Assembly (NCBI GenBank): GCA_045631425.1
Contig: JAZQUR010000063.1
Coordinates: 1-43,229 of the forward strand
Source of the DNA: Treponema_I sp045631425
GTDB taxonomy: Bacteria > Spirochaetota > Spirochaetia > Treponematales > Treponemataceae
Length of the DNA: 43,229 nt
Direction: 5' to 3'
Made by a program: the position numbers and the translations under genes
Notes under the pieces: generated by a model
Told to the model about the DNA's origin: nothing
The model's input: only the letters and a program-made list of their open reading frames with translations
The model's database searches: none
Shown: positions 25,201 to 32,341 of the stretch, in pieces
Position numbering within the stretch: the first letter of the stretch is position 1
Layout: each line of letters begins with the position of its first letter

Positions 25201-25480
25201 TTTGACCACCCAAGTTTGGAAGAAGAGCATCAGGACGTTCTTTTTCGATAATTTGAGCAATTCTTTCAACGTTCAAAGGTTCAATATAAGTTGCATCTGC
25301 CATAACTGGGTCAGTCATAATAGTTGCAGGATTTGAGTTTACAAGAACGATTTTGTATCCTTGTTCGCGCAAAGCCTTACAAGCCTGAGTTCCAGAATAG
25401 TCAAATTCACAAGCTTGACCAATTACAATTGGACCAGAACCAATAATCATTACAGTTTTGATGTCATTTCTCTTTGGCAT
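22229..25480 (-). CDS. carB: Carbamoyl-phosphate synthase large subunit
   Basis: This is a full-length CarB of 1083 residues. The N-terminal ATP-grasp half (MIIGSGPIVIGQACEFDYSG, TMGGQGGGFCYN) makes carboxyphosphate. The second half (VLGGGPNRIGQGIEFDYCC, LGGRGMEVIYD) phosphorylates carbamate. A C-terminal methylglyoxal-synthase-like allosteric domain (~940-1070) follows. It supplies carbamoyl phosphate for pyrimidines and arginine, and needs the CarA glutaminase subunit, which is not adjacent. The SD GGAG is followed by ATG. An intrinsic terminator lies only ~23 bases before the start codon, so expression is probably controlled by attenuation. It has its own strong terminator and appears monocistronic. 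Confidence 0.98.
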   Translation of the reverse strand: MPKRNDIKTVMIIGSGPIVIGQACEFDYSGTQACKALREQGYKIVLVNSNPATIMTDPVMADATYIEPLNVERIAQIIEKERPDALLPNLGGQTGLNMACELNKAGILDKYGVKVIGVDLEAIEKGEDREIFKATMQKLGIDTPRSGICHTVEEAEKIAEQIGFPLVVRPAFTMGGQGGGFCYNVEELRTIVTNGLDLSMTRQCLIEESILGWEELEVEVVRDSKNQMVAICFIENIDAVGVHTGDSFCAAPFLTIEESLQNRLREQAFKIVESIGVIGGTNVQFAYNRKTDRIVIIEINPRTSRSSALASKATGFPIALISAKLASGLTLDEIPYWRDGTLDKYTPGGAPDGDYVVLKFARWAFEKFRGVEDSLGTSMKAVGEVMAIGKTFKETFQKAIRGLENGRAGLGFAKDFNKKSAEELCEMLRTASSERYFQLYEAIRKGVSLEKLNEITHVKIHFLQEMKELVELEEEMLKTMGQIPSDELLIKAKKDGFSDKYLSKILKVAEKDIRKRRTELGIKEGWLAVPVSGVENANYYYSTYNCEDKSVATTNPKKIMVLGGGPNRIGQGIEFDYCCCHAAMQLKEMGYETIIVNCNPETVSTDYDTSDKLYFEPVTTEDVLQIYEKEKPMGVIVQFGGQTPLNIARELQENGVNVLGTSIDSIDAAEDRDIFRHMMEKLEIPMPESGMAIDFEEAKACADKIGYPIMIRPSFVLGGRGMEVIYDEPTLKEYVAKAVGVTPDRPLLIDRFLKNALECESDALSDGKEVYIPSVMEHVELAGVHSGDSACVIPPVSISQENLDTIKEYTRKIAENLKVCGLMNMQYAIEDGKVYVIEANPRASRTVPLVSKVCNTQMARLATRLMLGESLENLNLKDKVIPYYGSKEAVLPWARFPGVDPILGPEMRSTGEVLGMAEDFALSFYKSQEAAGADLPHAPTAWENKKVLISLSDKENEKDTVLFIGKTLQKLGFTLLATDGTADFYNANGIKCDVVNKIGAGRPDVLDSIMNKEVCLVINTPKAKRNYAEDRKTIRKACLKYKVAYITTLAGAKAAVQGIASVKNGNGGEGGVKSLQDYHAMIK

Positions 25481-25502
25481 TTATTACTCCATCTATTGAA
25501 CT

Positions 25503-25530
25503 AAAAAAAAACTGACTATAAAAGCCAGTT
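25503..25530 (-). terminator. Leader terminator (probable attenuator) immediately before carB
   Basis: On the minus strand AACTGGCT (25530-25523), loop TTTAT, AGTCAGTT (25517-25510), then seven T (25509-25503). The stem is 8 bp with one G-U pair. It ends 22 bases before the carB ATG, leaving just room for the SD. The nearest upstream gene on this strand ends 300 bp away, so a role in carB attenuation is more plausible than termination of that gene. Confidence 0.7.
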
Positions 25531-25572
25531 CCAAAATTCAATTAATAAAATTATTTAAAAAGTAATTATATG

Positions 25573-25620
25573 AAGTTGAAATTTTATTTTCAGAAGAAAA
25601 TAAAGAGTCGAATTTAACTT
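25573..25620 (-). promoter_or_regulatory. carB leader stem-loop upstream of the attenuator
   Basis: The minus-strand RNA can fold AAGTT-AAAT-[7-base bulge]-TTTATTTTC, loop TTCT, GAAAATAAA-ATTT-[C bulge]-AACTT: 18 base pairs with a defined 7-base bulge (25605-25611). The inner nine pairs are perfect. It could be the sensing or anti-terminator element of the carB leader. The family is unknown to me; it does not match the PyrR-binding or other riboswitch patterns that I know. Confidence 0.45.
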
Positions 25621-25754
25621 GAACAATATTGATTTCAGCTATCATACTGAAAACAAACTATATCAAATTTTTTGATTTTATACTAGATGTTTAATGAAAA
25701 ATATTGATTTTTTGGACGCACCTTTTCCCTCCCGTGGTCCAGCTTTCCATGCCC

Positions 25755-25812
25755 CGCCAGAGGCTCGGTCCTTCGGACTTTTTGGCAAGCCAAAAATCAT
25801 TCCAATCTGGCG
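25755..25812. repeat. Nested palindromic GC-rich element upstream of carB
   Basis: An outer pair CGCCAGA (25755-25761) / TCTGGCG (25806-25812) encloses two hairpins: GTCC-TTC-GGAC (25768-25778) and TTTTTGGC-AA-GCCAAAAA (25779-25796). It is GC-rich against AT-rich surroundings and extends left into another GC-rich stretch (from about 25725). The 350-bp gene-free gap 25481-25830 holds this element and the two carB leader stems; I see no other feature there. Confidence 0.6.
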
Positions 25813-25830
25813 TAAGCTTTTTTTTACTTT

Positions 25831-26637
25831 TTAGACAAAAGAACTTATAGCATCTTCTATTGATTTTTTTGAAATTCCAGAAGCTATAGCTCTTTTCTTA
25901 TAGATTTCACCTTGTTCCGTATTTCCAATAACATAATAAATTATTGCCAATAATTCTAAAGAGGCAGAAAATTTATTATTAATTTTTATTGCTTCTTCTA
26001 AATTTTCAATAGATTTTTCATAATCGCCAACTCTAAATAAAACAGAAGCAAAATTATGATATGCATATTCATTTTTTGGGTCAAATTGTATTGCAAGATT
26101 ACAAACTTTTATTGATTTTTCGTATTCCCGTTTTTTATTATATAAAATTGACAAATTAGAAAAAGTCGAGCTATCAGCTAATTTCACTTGAATCAAATAT
26201 TCATAACGTTCTATTGCTTTATCAATTTGTTCAACTTCAGTATAATTTATACCTAAATAAAAGTTTACAACAAATATGTCATCACTTGTTTTACATAAAG
26301 GTTCCAATTCTATAAGTTGATTTATAGCTTTTTCATACTTGTTTACATTATAATTTGCCAATGATTGTAACATTTTTTTTCGTAATTTCTTGTTATCTGA
26401 AAATGCAGATTTTATAGTATCAGCATAAAACTTTTCATAAAATTTAAGTGATCTTCGAGTGGAAGATGGTTTGTTTAATTTCGTTATACCGTAAAAAAAA
26501 GACACAGCCAAAGTAATTAATGTTCTATTTTCAAAAATTGGTTCTGAACCATCTAAAAACCAAATATTATAAACTATCCCACCAATAACAAGGAAGATTA
26601 CCAATAAATAAACTACTAACAATATTTTTTTAGCCAT
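25831..26637 (-). CDS. Membrane-anchored TPR protein
   Basis: This is a 268-residue protein using the ATG at 26637 (MAKKILLVVYLL), which has the SD TAGGAG; 11 further codons upstream lack one. Two membrane helices occupy residues ~4-55 (VVYLLVIFLVIGGIVYNIW and TLITLAVSFFYGI). The rest is TPR repeats (for example CNLAIQFDPKNEYAYHNFAS and YEKSIENLEEAIKINNKFSA), with a lysine-rich linker between. TPRs serve protein-protein contacts; the partner is unknown. It lies after the glyA terminator and before the carB leader, so it is probably transcribed alone. No terminator is seen directly after its stop. Confidence 0.82.
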   Translation of the reverse strand: MAKKILLVVYLLVIFLVIGGIVYNIWFLDGSEPIFENRTLITLAVSFFYGITKLNKPSSTRRSLKFYEKFYADTIKSAFSDNKKLRKKMLQSLANYNVNKYEKAINQLIELEPLCKTSDDIFVVNFYLGINYTEVEQIDKAIERYEYLIQVKLADSSTFSNLSILYNKKREYEKSIKVCNLAIQFDPKNEYAYHNFASVLFRVGDYEKSIENLEEAIKINNKFSASLELLAIIYYVIGNTEQGEIYKKRAIASGISKKSIEDAISSFV

Positions 26638-26670
26638 ATAAACTCCTAAAAACCAGTGTATTAAATACAC

Positions 26671-26702
26671 AAAAAAAAGCTACCAAGTTTTCACTTGATA
26701 GC
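26671..26702 (-). terminator. Intrinsic terminator of glyA
   Basis: On the minus strand GCTATCAAGT, loop GAAA (a GNRA tetraloop), ACTTGGTAGC, then eight T. The stem is 10 bp with one G-U pair. It begins about 23 bp after the glyA stop. Confidence 0.92.
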
Positions 26703-26725
26703 CTTTTCTATATCATCCTAAAAAA

Positions 26726-28225
26726 CTATTTTACAAATGCTTTCTTTAAGAAATCAATGTCTAGTTCTGGATACAATACAAACTTGCTTAGTAAAGCGTC
26801 TACACGTTTTTTAGCAGCTTCTTTTGTTGCATCGTCTAGATCGATTTTACCTTTTGCTGGTTTTCCTTCTTTTGTTAGACCAGGTTTTGTATTTTTTAGA
26901 ACAAAGTCGATGATAGAAGCGATTTCTTTCATTTCATCTTTGCCCATACCTAAAGTTGTAACAGCTGGAGTACCAACACGAATACCACTTGTCCACCATG
27001 GACCTTGAGGGTCAAATGGAAGTGTATTTCTGTTTAGTGTAACACCACATTCAAACATAGCGTTTTCAGCTTGGCGACCTGTTAAACCATAAGTTGTAAC
27101 ATCAATTAGCATTAAGTGGTTATCTGTTCCACCTGTTTGAAGTTTCATACCAAGGTTGATACATTCTTTTGCTAGTTCACGAGCATTTTCTTGAACTTTG
27201 TGAGCCCAGTCTTGATATGCTTGTGTACGAGCTTCTTTGAAAGCAACAGCTTTTGCAGCCATTACGTGTGGAAGTGGTCCACCAAGAACTAATGGACAAC
27301 CTTTATTTACGCTTTCTGCAAATTCTTCTTTACAAAGAACCATAGCACCACGTGGACCACGTAGAGTTTTGTGAGTTGTTGTTGTTACAACATCAGCCCA
27401 TTCACATGGATTTTCTTCGCCAACAAAAACTTTACCAGCTACAAGACCTGCAAAGTGAGCCATATCAACCATTAATACTGCTCCACATTTGTCAGCAATT
27501 TCGCGGAAACGTTTGAAGTTAATAGCACGTGGATATGCAGAATATCCTGCTAAAAGGATAAGAGGTTTAACTTCCATTGCTTGTTTTTCAATAGCATCAT
27601 AGTCTAGCAAACCAGTTTCTTTATCAACTGTGTAAGAATATGCATCAAACATACGAGCTGATACGTTTTGTCTATATCCGTGTGTTAAGTGTCCACCAGA
27701 ATAGTAATCCAAACCTAGAAGACGTTGGTTACCAAGTTTAGCTCTTAGGTTAGCCCATTGTTCGTCTGTTAAGTGAGAAAGATTTGTTTCTCCGATTTCT
27801 TCTAGAGCTGGCATTTCAATTTTTTTGTTTAGAATTGCCCAGTAAGCAACTACGTTAGCATCTGCACCAGCGTGTGGTTGAACATAAGCGTGATCAACAC
27901 CGAAAAGAGCTTTAGCTTCTTCTGCTGCAGTTGATTCAACTGAGTCAACATTTTCACAACCACCATAATAGCGGTGATCAGGATAACCTTCTGCGTATTT
28001 GTCTGTTAAAAGATTTCCCATTGCTGCTTGAGTATTGATAGAACAATAGTTTTCAGAAGCAATAAGTTTTAAGTGTTTTCTTTGAGTGTCAAATTCTTTG
28101 ATTACATCAGATGCGATATCTGGTGCAACTTCTGCAACTTTTGTTAGGTTTGCAACATAAGCTACCATACTTGTGTTTACTTTTTCCACAGGTGTACTTG
28201 ATAGATACTCTTGTAACGGATTCAT
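26726..28225 (-). CDS. glyA: Serine hydroxymethyltransferase
   Basis: This 499-residue PLP enzyme interconverts serine and glycine with transfer of a one-carbon unit to tetrahydrofolate. Seen: LKLIASENYCSINTQAAMG, KYAEGYPDHRYYGGCENVD, YVQPHAGADANVVAYWAIL, VLMVDMAHFAGLVAGK, and the PLP lysine in TTTTHKTLRGPRGA. It is longer than the E. coli enzyme (417 residues), with an N-terminal extension of ~30 residues and an insert around 143-180 (ALEEIGETNLSHLTDEQWAN), as in the long form known from some spirochetes and chlamydiae. SD AGGAGA. The leader carries a ZTP riboswitch, linking it to purine/folate status. Confidence 0.97.
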   Translation of the reverse strand: MNPLQEYLSSTPVEKVNTSMVAYVANLTKVAEVAPDIASDVIKEFDTQRKHLKLIASENYCSINTQAAMGNLLTDKYAEGYPDHRYYGGCENVDSVESTAAEEAKALFGVDHAYVQPHAGADANVVAYWAILNKKIEMPALEEIGETNLSHLTDEQWANLRAKLGNQRLLGLDYYSGGHLTHGYRQNVSARMFDAYSYTVDKETGLLDYDAIEKQAMEVKPLILLAGYSAYPRAINFKRFREIADKCGAVLMVDMAHFAGLVAGKVFVGEENPCEWADVVTTTTHKTLRGPRGAMVLCKEEFAESVNKGCPLVLGGPLPHVMAAKAVAFKEARTQAYQDWAHKVQENARELAKECINLGMKLQTGGTDNHLMLIDVTTYGLTGRQAENAMFECGVTLNRNTLPFDPQGPWWTSGIRVGTPAVTTLGMGKDEMKEIASIIDFVLKNTKPGLTKEGKPAKGKIDLDDATKEAAKKRVDALLSKFVLYPELDIDFLKKAFVK

Positions 28226-28250
28226 AAAATCTCCTAAAAAATAATTATGT

Positions 28251-28318
28251 AGCTGTCCAGGCGCGCGGCAGCCAATTGCTTACTTCACAATGGTTATTTC
28301 CATTAAAAACGCCAGAAG
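28251..28318 (-). ncRNA. ZTP (pfl) riboswitch in the glyA leader
   Basis: On the minus strand the leader reads CUUCUGGCG (28318-28310), then hairpin AAUGG-AAAUAA-CCAUU (28304-28289), then GUGAAGUAAGC, then GGCUGCCGCGCGCCUGGACAGC. Core GCCGCGCGCCUGGACA (28269-28254) agrees with the pfl consensus GCCGYYCGCCUGGGCA at 14 of 16 positions, and CUGGCG matches the 5' conserved part. It lies directly after a predicted promoter and before glyA, the classic pfl neighbour. Ligands are ZMP/ZTP, which rise when formyl-folate is short. No clear terminator follows, so translational control by SD access is likely. Confidence 0.8.
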
Positions 28319-28326
28319 ATAATAAC

Positions 28327-28356
28327 ATAATATCACTTTTAACTAAAAAGTTTCAA
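28327..28356 (-). promoter_or_regulatory. glyA promoter
   Basis: On the minus strand TTGAAA (28356-28351), an 18-base spacer, TATTAT (28332-28327). Predicted transcription would start near 28320, at the 5' end of the riboswitch, giving a ~95-base leader. Confidence 0.65.
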
Positions 28357-28381
28357 TACGGTAAAAAAATTATAGTCCATA

Positions 28382-28486
28382 ATATTTTGGAGCAACCATT
28401 TTCCCAGTGTTTCCTGCTATTCGGGGTTACGGCTTTCGCCTCCAAACCTTCGGTTCGGCTTCGCCGCCCCTACTATCAGGGCTAGG
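28382..28486. repeat. GC-rich dispersed repeat, copy 2 (inverted relative to copy 1)
   Basis: The reverse strand matches 12512-12614: GCCCTGATAGTAGGGGC, the GAA-loop hairpins GGC-GAA-GCC and CC-GAA-GG, TTTGGAGGCGAA, and a shared GCTCCAAA end. Exact identity runs for 21 bases at 28435-28455. It lies just after the tgt stop, in the gap between tgt and the glyA promoter. Confidence 0.75.
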
Positions 28487-28494
28487 CTTATAGA

Positions 28495-29622
28495 CTATTT
28501 TCCCTGATAACGCTTCAAGAAGTTTGTCTTGTATTCTTCAAATCTATCTTCGTTAATAGCTTGACGAACTTCTTTTATCATATTGTGTAAGAAATACAAG
28601 TTGTGATAAGAAGCCAACATTGATGACAAGATTTCATCATTTTTGAAAAGATGGCGAAGATATGCCCGAGAATATTCTTTACAAACTTTACAATTACATT
28701 CTGGATCAACTGGGCCAAAATCGTGAGTGTACATTTCTTTTTTGATAGAAAGTGGTCCATCATGAGTAAAATATTGACCGTTTCGTGCATTACGAGTTGG
28801 AAGAACGCAGTCAAACATATCAATTCCGTTAGAAACTGCTTCCAAAATAAAGTCTGGAGTTCCAATTCCCATAACGTATTTTGGTTTATCTTGTGGCAAG
28901 AAATCCACAGTGTAATTTAAGATATCTTGATATACGTCAAAAGTTTCCCCAACAGAAAGCCCACCAATTGCGATTCCCGGCAAATCAAGATTTGCTACAA
29001 AATCAGCACTTTCTTTGCGAAGTTCTTTGTAAAAATTTCCTTGAACAATTGGAAAAAGCATACCTCGGTAACCTTCTTCCCGACGTAAAAGCCACTGTGC
29101 TTTTGCACGATTTGCCCAATCACTTGTGATTTTTAGAGCTTCTTTTGCTTCTTTTACATCTGTTCCAAAACCAGTACAAACATCAAGTTGCATCTGAATA
29201 TCAGAATTGAATTTAGTTTGAACATCAACTACGCTTTCTGGTGTAAAAAAATGTCTTGAACCGTCAATATGGCTCATAAACTTTACGCCTTCTGGATTGA
29301 TTTTTCGTAATTTTGATAATGAGAAAACTTGAAATCCACCAGAGTCTGTTAAAAAGTTCTTTTTCCAGCCTGAAAATCCATGCAAACCACCAGCTTCTTT
29401 TAGTAAATCGGCCCCTGGTCGTAAATACAAGTGATATGTGTTTGCCAAAATGATTTCAAAGCCAATTTCATCAAGCCAATCTTTTGTCATAGCTTTTACT
29501 GTGGCACTTGTTCCAACTGGCATAAAAACTGGAGTTTCCACAGGACCATGAGGCAATTGTAAACATCCAGTTCGTGCCTTACTGTTTTTGTCAGAGTGAT
29601 AAATCTTAAAAATTGGTTCCAT
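28495..29622 (-). CDS. tgt: Queuine tRNA-ribosyltransferase (TGT)
   Basis: This 375-residue enzyme exchanges guanine-34 of tRNA(Asp/Asn/His/Tyr) for preQ1 in bacteria. Seen: GPVETPVFMPVGTSATVKAM, the substrate-binding FLTDSGGFQVFSLSKLRKI, GIAIGGLSVGE, the catalytic Asp in DCVLPTRNARNGQYFTH, and the zinc site CNCKVCKEYSRAYLRHLF...H. Full length. It is the last gene of the long minus-strand cluster. The SD AGGAG is 13 bases from the ATG, further than usual, so translation may be moderate. Its neighbours lptG/lptF are the same as in Borrelia (from memory). Confidence 0.97.
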   Translation of the reverse strand: MEPIFKIYHSDKNSKARTGCLQLPHGPVETPVFMPVGTSATVKAMTKDWLDEIGFEIILANTYHLYLRPGADLLKEAGGLHGFSGWKKNFLTDSGGFQVFSLSKLRKINPEGVKFMSHIDGSRHFFTPESVVDVQTKFNSDIQMQLDVCTGFGTDVKEAKEALKITSDWANRAKAQWLLRREEGYRGMLFPIVQGNFYKELRKESADFVANLDLPGIAIGGLSVGETFDVYQDILNYTVDFLPQDKPKYVMGIGTPDFILEAVSNGIDMFDCVLPTRNARNGQYFTHDGPLSIKKEMYTHDFGPVDPECNCKVCKEYSRAYLRHLFKNDEILSSMLASYHNLYFLHNMIKEVRQAINEDRFEEYKTNFLKRYQGK

Positions 29623-29647
29623 ATTAATCTAAAAACTCCTATAAATT

Positions 29648-30718
29648 TTATGTTTTTGCAAACTTCATTAATACAACGCTAATTATGGTGAAAAGAACTA
29701 CCGGCGTCCAGCCACCTGAAACAGGTGGAATATAGCCAAATTTTGCTAAATACATTGTAATCATTTGGAAAACGTAAAAAGCAACCGCAGCGCCTACACA
29801 TAATATCAAACTTACAAGCAAAACATTTTTACGTGATTTACAAGAAAGTCCAATAGATAAAAATACTACCAAAAAAATTACAGAAGGGAAAGAGAATTTT
29901 TTATAATAAACAGATAAGGCTTCAGCCGATGGTAAACCTGTTCTTTGCAAAAGCGCAATATATTCACGAGCGGTTTTTGTATCAACTTCTTCAACATTGA
30001 TTTCAAAATTCTTAAAAGTATCAGGTGATTCAGTTAATAAATCCAAAATCGGTGATAAATCAGTTGAAACTTTCAAATTTTCATTTTCAAGAGTATACAA
30101 ATATCCACTTTTTGGAACCCATCTATCCTCTGCCCATTTTGCAGAACTTGTATACAAAATCTTGTCTAATCCCTTTTCATCATTTCTAAAAACGACATGC
30201 AAGTTTCTTAGTTCTTTTGTAATATCGTTGTAAAAATCAGCTTTATAAATTGTTTGTCCCTGATTTGAAATGATAACTACATCTGAGTTATTCTCGTTTT
30301 TTTGAATATTCAACAAACGATTTTGAAGTTCAACTTTTTGCTGCAACATTGGAACAACAACAAGATTTTCAAATTGGAAAAATCCAAAGCTTAAAATCAA
30401 AGAAAAAAGGATAAGAGGAAAAGTCAACTTTAAAAGTGATATGCCAGAGGTAAAAATAACAGTAAGTTCGTTATTTGCGTAAAGCATGCTTAATGTAAAA
30501 GAAACTCCAAACAAAACAGCTAAAGGGGCTGAAAACCACAAGGCCTTTGGAAAATAAAGCCACATAACTTTTAATATCAAATTAAAAGGCGCCCCGTTTT
30601 CTAGATAATTGTTAAGATTGATAAATAAATCTATCAAAATCAACAACAAAGAGAAAATCGCCAATGCACCAAAAAATGCCAATAAAAATTTCTTAAAAAT
30701 ATACTTAAATAATGTCAT
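29648..30718 (-). CDS. lptG: LptF/LptG-family permease (second of pair)
   Basis: This is a 356-residue permease of the YjgP/YjgQ family with three N-terminal helices (FLLAFFGALAIFSLLLILIDLF, MWLYFPKALWFSAPLAVLFG, LLKLTFPLILFSLILSFGF), a ~130-residue periplasmic domain (~100-255) and three C-terminal helices. In proteobacteria LptF and LptG with LptB extract lipopolysaccharide from the inner membrane. The start is the ATG at 30718, overlapping the upstream stop as ATGA; a longer frame reaching 30859 would run inside the other permease gene. Which of the pair is LptF or LptG is assigned by gene order only. Confidence 0.85.
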   Translation of the reverse strand: MTLFKYIFKKFLLAFFGALAIFSLLLILIDLFINLNNYLENGAPFNLILKVMWLYFPKALWFSAPLAVLFGVSFTLSMLYANNELTVIFTSGISLLKLTFPLILFSLILSFGFFQFENLVVVPMLQQKVELQNRLLNIQKNENNSDVVIISNQGQTIYKADFYNDITKELRNLHVVFRNDEKGLDKILYTSSAKWAEDRWVPKSGYLYTLENENLKVSTDLSPILDLLTESPDTFKNFEINVEEVDTKTAREYIALLQRTGLPSAEALSVYYKKFSFPSVIFLVVFLSIGLSCKSRKNVLLVSLILCVGAAVAFYVFQMITMYLAKFGYIPPVSGGWTPVVLFTIISVVLMKFAKT

Positions 30719-31860
30719 TTTCTTTGCAATTTTAGATATAAAAGAAGTCCACCAAATCCAACGAAGGCGTTTGGGAACCACATTACAAAAAGGGCAAAAC
30801 GACCTTGCATTTGGCCCCAAGTCTGACCAAAAATCATCATTGCCCAATATAAAACACAAACTAGGATACCGATAATCAGCCCAACAGTTTGTCCATTTTT
30901 TTTACCAAAAAGTAGCGCTACAGGCATTGCAAGAAATGCAAAAAAGAGAGAACCAAAAGGTAAAGAAAACTTTTTATGCAATTCCATCTCATAATAATTC
31001 ATCATAATTTGACTTATAAAAGATGAACTTTGCATATTTTTATATTCATGATACAAATCTGTAAATGTCATTTCACGCGGATTTAAATATCCCGAAGATG
31101 TATCCACAGAATTCTCAAAAATATTCATGATAGCTGAGTCAGAAATCATATAATCGTAATTTTCATAAACATTTTTATCAAAAAAAACAACCGTGGGCTT
31201 TTCCATTTCCAACTGCATGATAACAGCAGGATCTTCTGCCGCAATAATTTTTGTCTTTCCCGATATAACAAGTCTATCCTCTCCAGATTCGTCATAATCA
31301 AAAAGAACCAAATCTGAAACAACCACATCATCAACTTCCCCAATAACCAAAGTTGAGTTTTTTGTTCGCTTCACAGAGTTTGATTCAAGTTGTACCGCAG
31401 GATTTGTAACAACTATTTGCCGTGTTAGCTCGTTATATTTGATATTTCCCAATGGAAGAAAATAATCGTTCATAACAAAAGATACAAAGGATATAAAAAA
31501 TGCTAAAACAACTATAGGAAAGAAAATCTGAATATATTTGTGACCGGTTGAGCGTAAAATCAAGATTTCATTATCAGAAACAAATCGTCCAAGACACATT
31601 AAAAAACCGACTAAAGTTGCAAATGGAGCAGCTGTAGCAACAATGCTTGGTAAAGAATACCAAATCAAACGTAAAACATCTTTTAGAGGAACTCTCTGTT
31701 TTAACAATTCCTCGATTGTTAGCAAAATCTGATTTACAAAGAAAACTGCAAAGAAAAACAAAAATGCGATAGAAAAATACACTAACAATTCACGAGAAAG
31801 ATATCTATAAATTACATGAGAACTTGGTAATGTTTTATTTTTCTTCCACCACATTTTCAT
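30715..31860 (-). CDS. lptF: LptF/LptG-family permease (first of pair)
   Basis: This 381-residue protein has the same six-helix plan as its neighbour: YRYLSRELLVYFSIAFLFFF, LPSIVATAAPFATLVGFLMC with the conserved SDNEILILRSTG, and VVLAFFISFVSFVMNDYFLP, then a periplasmic beta-jellyroll, then C-terminal helices starting LHKKFSLPFGSLFFAFLAMPVALLFG, with GLIIGILVCVLYW and LFVMWFPNAFVGFGG. The start could be the ATG at 31860 or the one two codons later; the SD GGGAAAA precedes both. It is coupled to the second permease by a 4-bp overlap and lies 16 bp after dut. Confidence 0.85.
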   Translation of the reverse strand: MKMWWKKNKTLPSSHVIYRYLSRELLVYFSIAFLFFFAVFFVNQILLTIEELLKQRVPLKDVLRLIWYSLPSIVATAAPFATLVGFLMCLGRFVSDNEILILRSTGHKYIQIFFPIVVLAFFISFVSFVMNDYFLPLGNIKYNELTRQIVVTNPAVQLESNSVKRTKNSTLVIGEVDDVVVSDLVLFDYDESGEDRLVISGKTKIIAAEDPAVIMQLEMEKPTVVFFDKNVYENYDYMISDSAIMNIFENSVDTSSGYLNPREMTFTDLYHEYKNMQSSSFISQIMMNYYEMELHKKFSLPFGSLFFAFLAMPVALLFGKKNGQTVGLIIGILVCVLYWAMMIFGQTWGQMQGRFALFVMWFPNAFVGFGGLLLYLKLQRK

Positions 31861-31876
31861 ATTTTCCCAATTTTAA

Positions 31877-32341
31877 TTAGTTTTTTCCAGTTGACCCAAA
31901 GCCACCTTCACCACGACTTGTGGAAGAAAGTTCAGTTACAACAGAAAAAAGTCCTTGGGTTACAGGGGCTATTACAGCTTGTGCAATTCTATCTCCATTG
32001 TTTACAACAAAATCTTCACTACCAAGATTTATCAAAATGATTTTTACTTCACCACGATAATCAGAATCAATAGTTCCAGGTGCGTTTACAAGGGTTACGC
32101 CATTTTTTGCAGCCAAACCAGAACGAGGACGAATTTGCATTTCATATCCAAGGGGGATTTCAAATTTTAAGCCAGTTGGAATCATAGCTCTTTCCAAAGG
32201 TTTGATAGTAACAGTTTCTGATAAAAAAGCTCGAATATCAGCCCCTGCACTTCCTACAGTTTCGTAAGTTGGTAAAACAGCGCCAACTTCTGCAACACAT
32301 TTGATTTCAATTTGATTTACAGCCTTATTTTCTAAACACAT
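31877..32341 (-). CDS. dut: dUTP diphosphatase (dUTPase)
   Basis: This 154-residue trimeric-type dUTPase hydrolyses dUTP to dUMP. All five motifs are seen: SAGADIRA, IRPRSGLA, VNAPGTIDSDYRGE with the catalytic Asp, NLGSEDFVVNNGDRIAQAVI, and the C-terminal RGEGGFGSTG. The start is the ATG at 32341, which has AGGAAA eight bases upstream and lies 17 bp inside the end of the M16 peptidase gene, so the two are translationally coupled. The open frame continues 16 codons further upstream but lacks an SD there. Confidence 0.96.
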   Translation of the reverse strand: MCLENKAVNQIEIKCVAEVGAVLPTYETVGSAGADIRAFLSETVTIKPLERAMIPTGLKFEIPLGYEMQIRPRSGLAAKNGVTLVNAPGTIDSDYRGEVKIILINLGSEDFVVNNGDRIAQAVIAPVTQGLFSVVTELSSTSRGEGGFGSTGKN

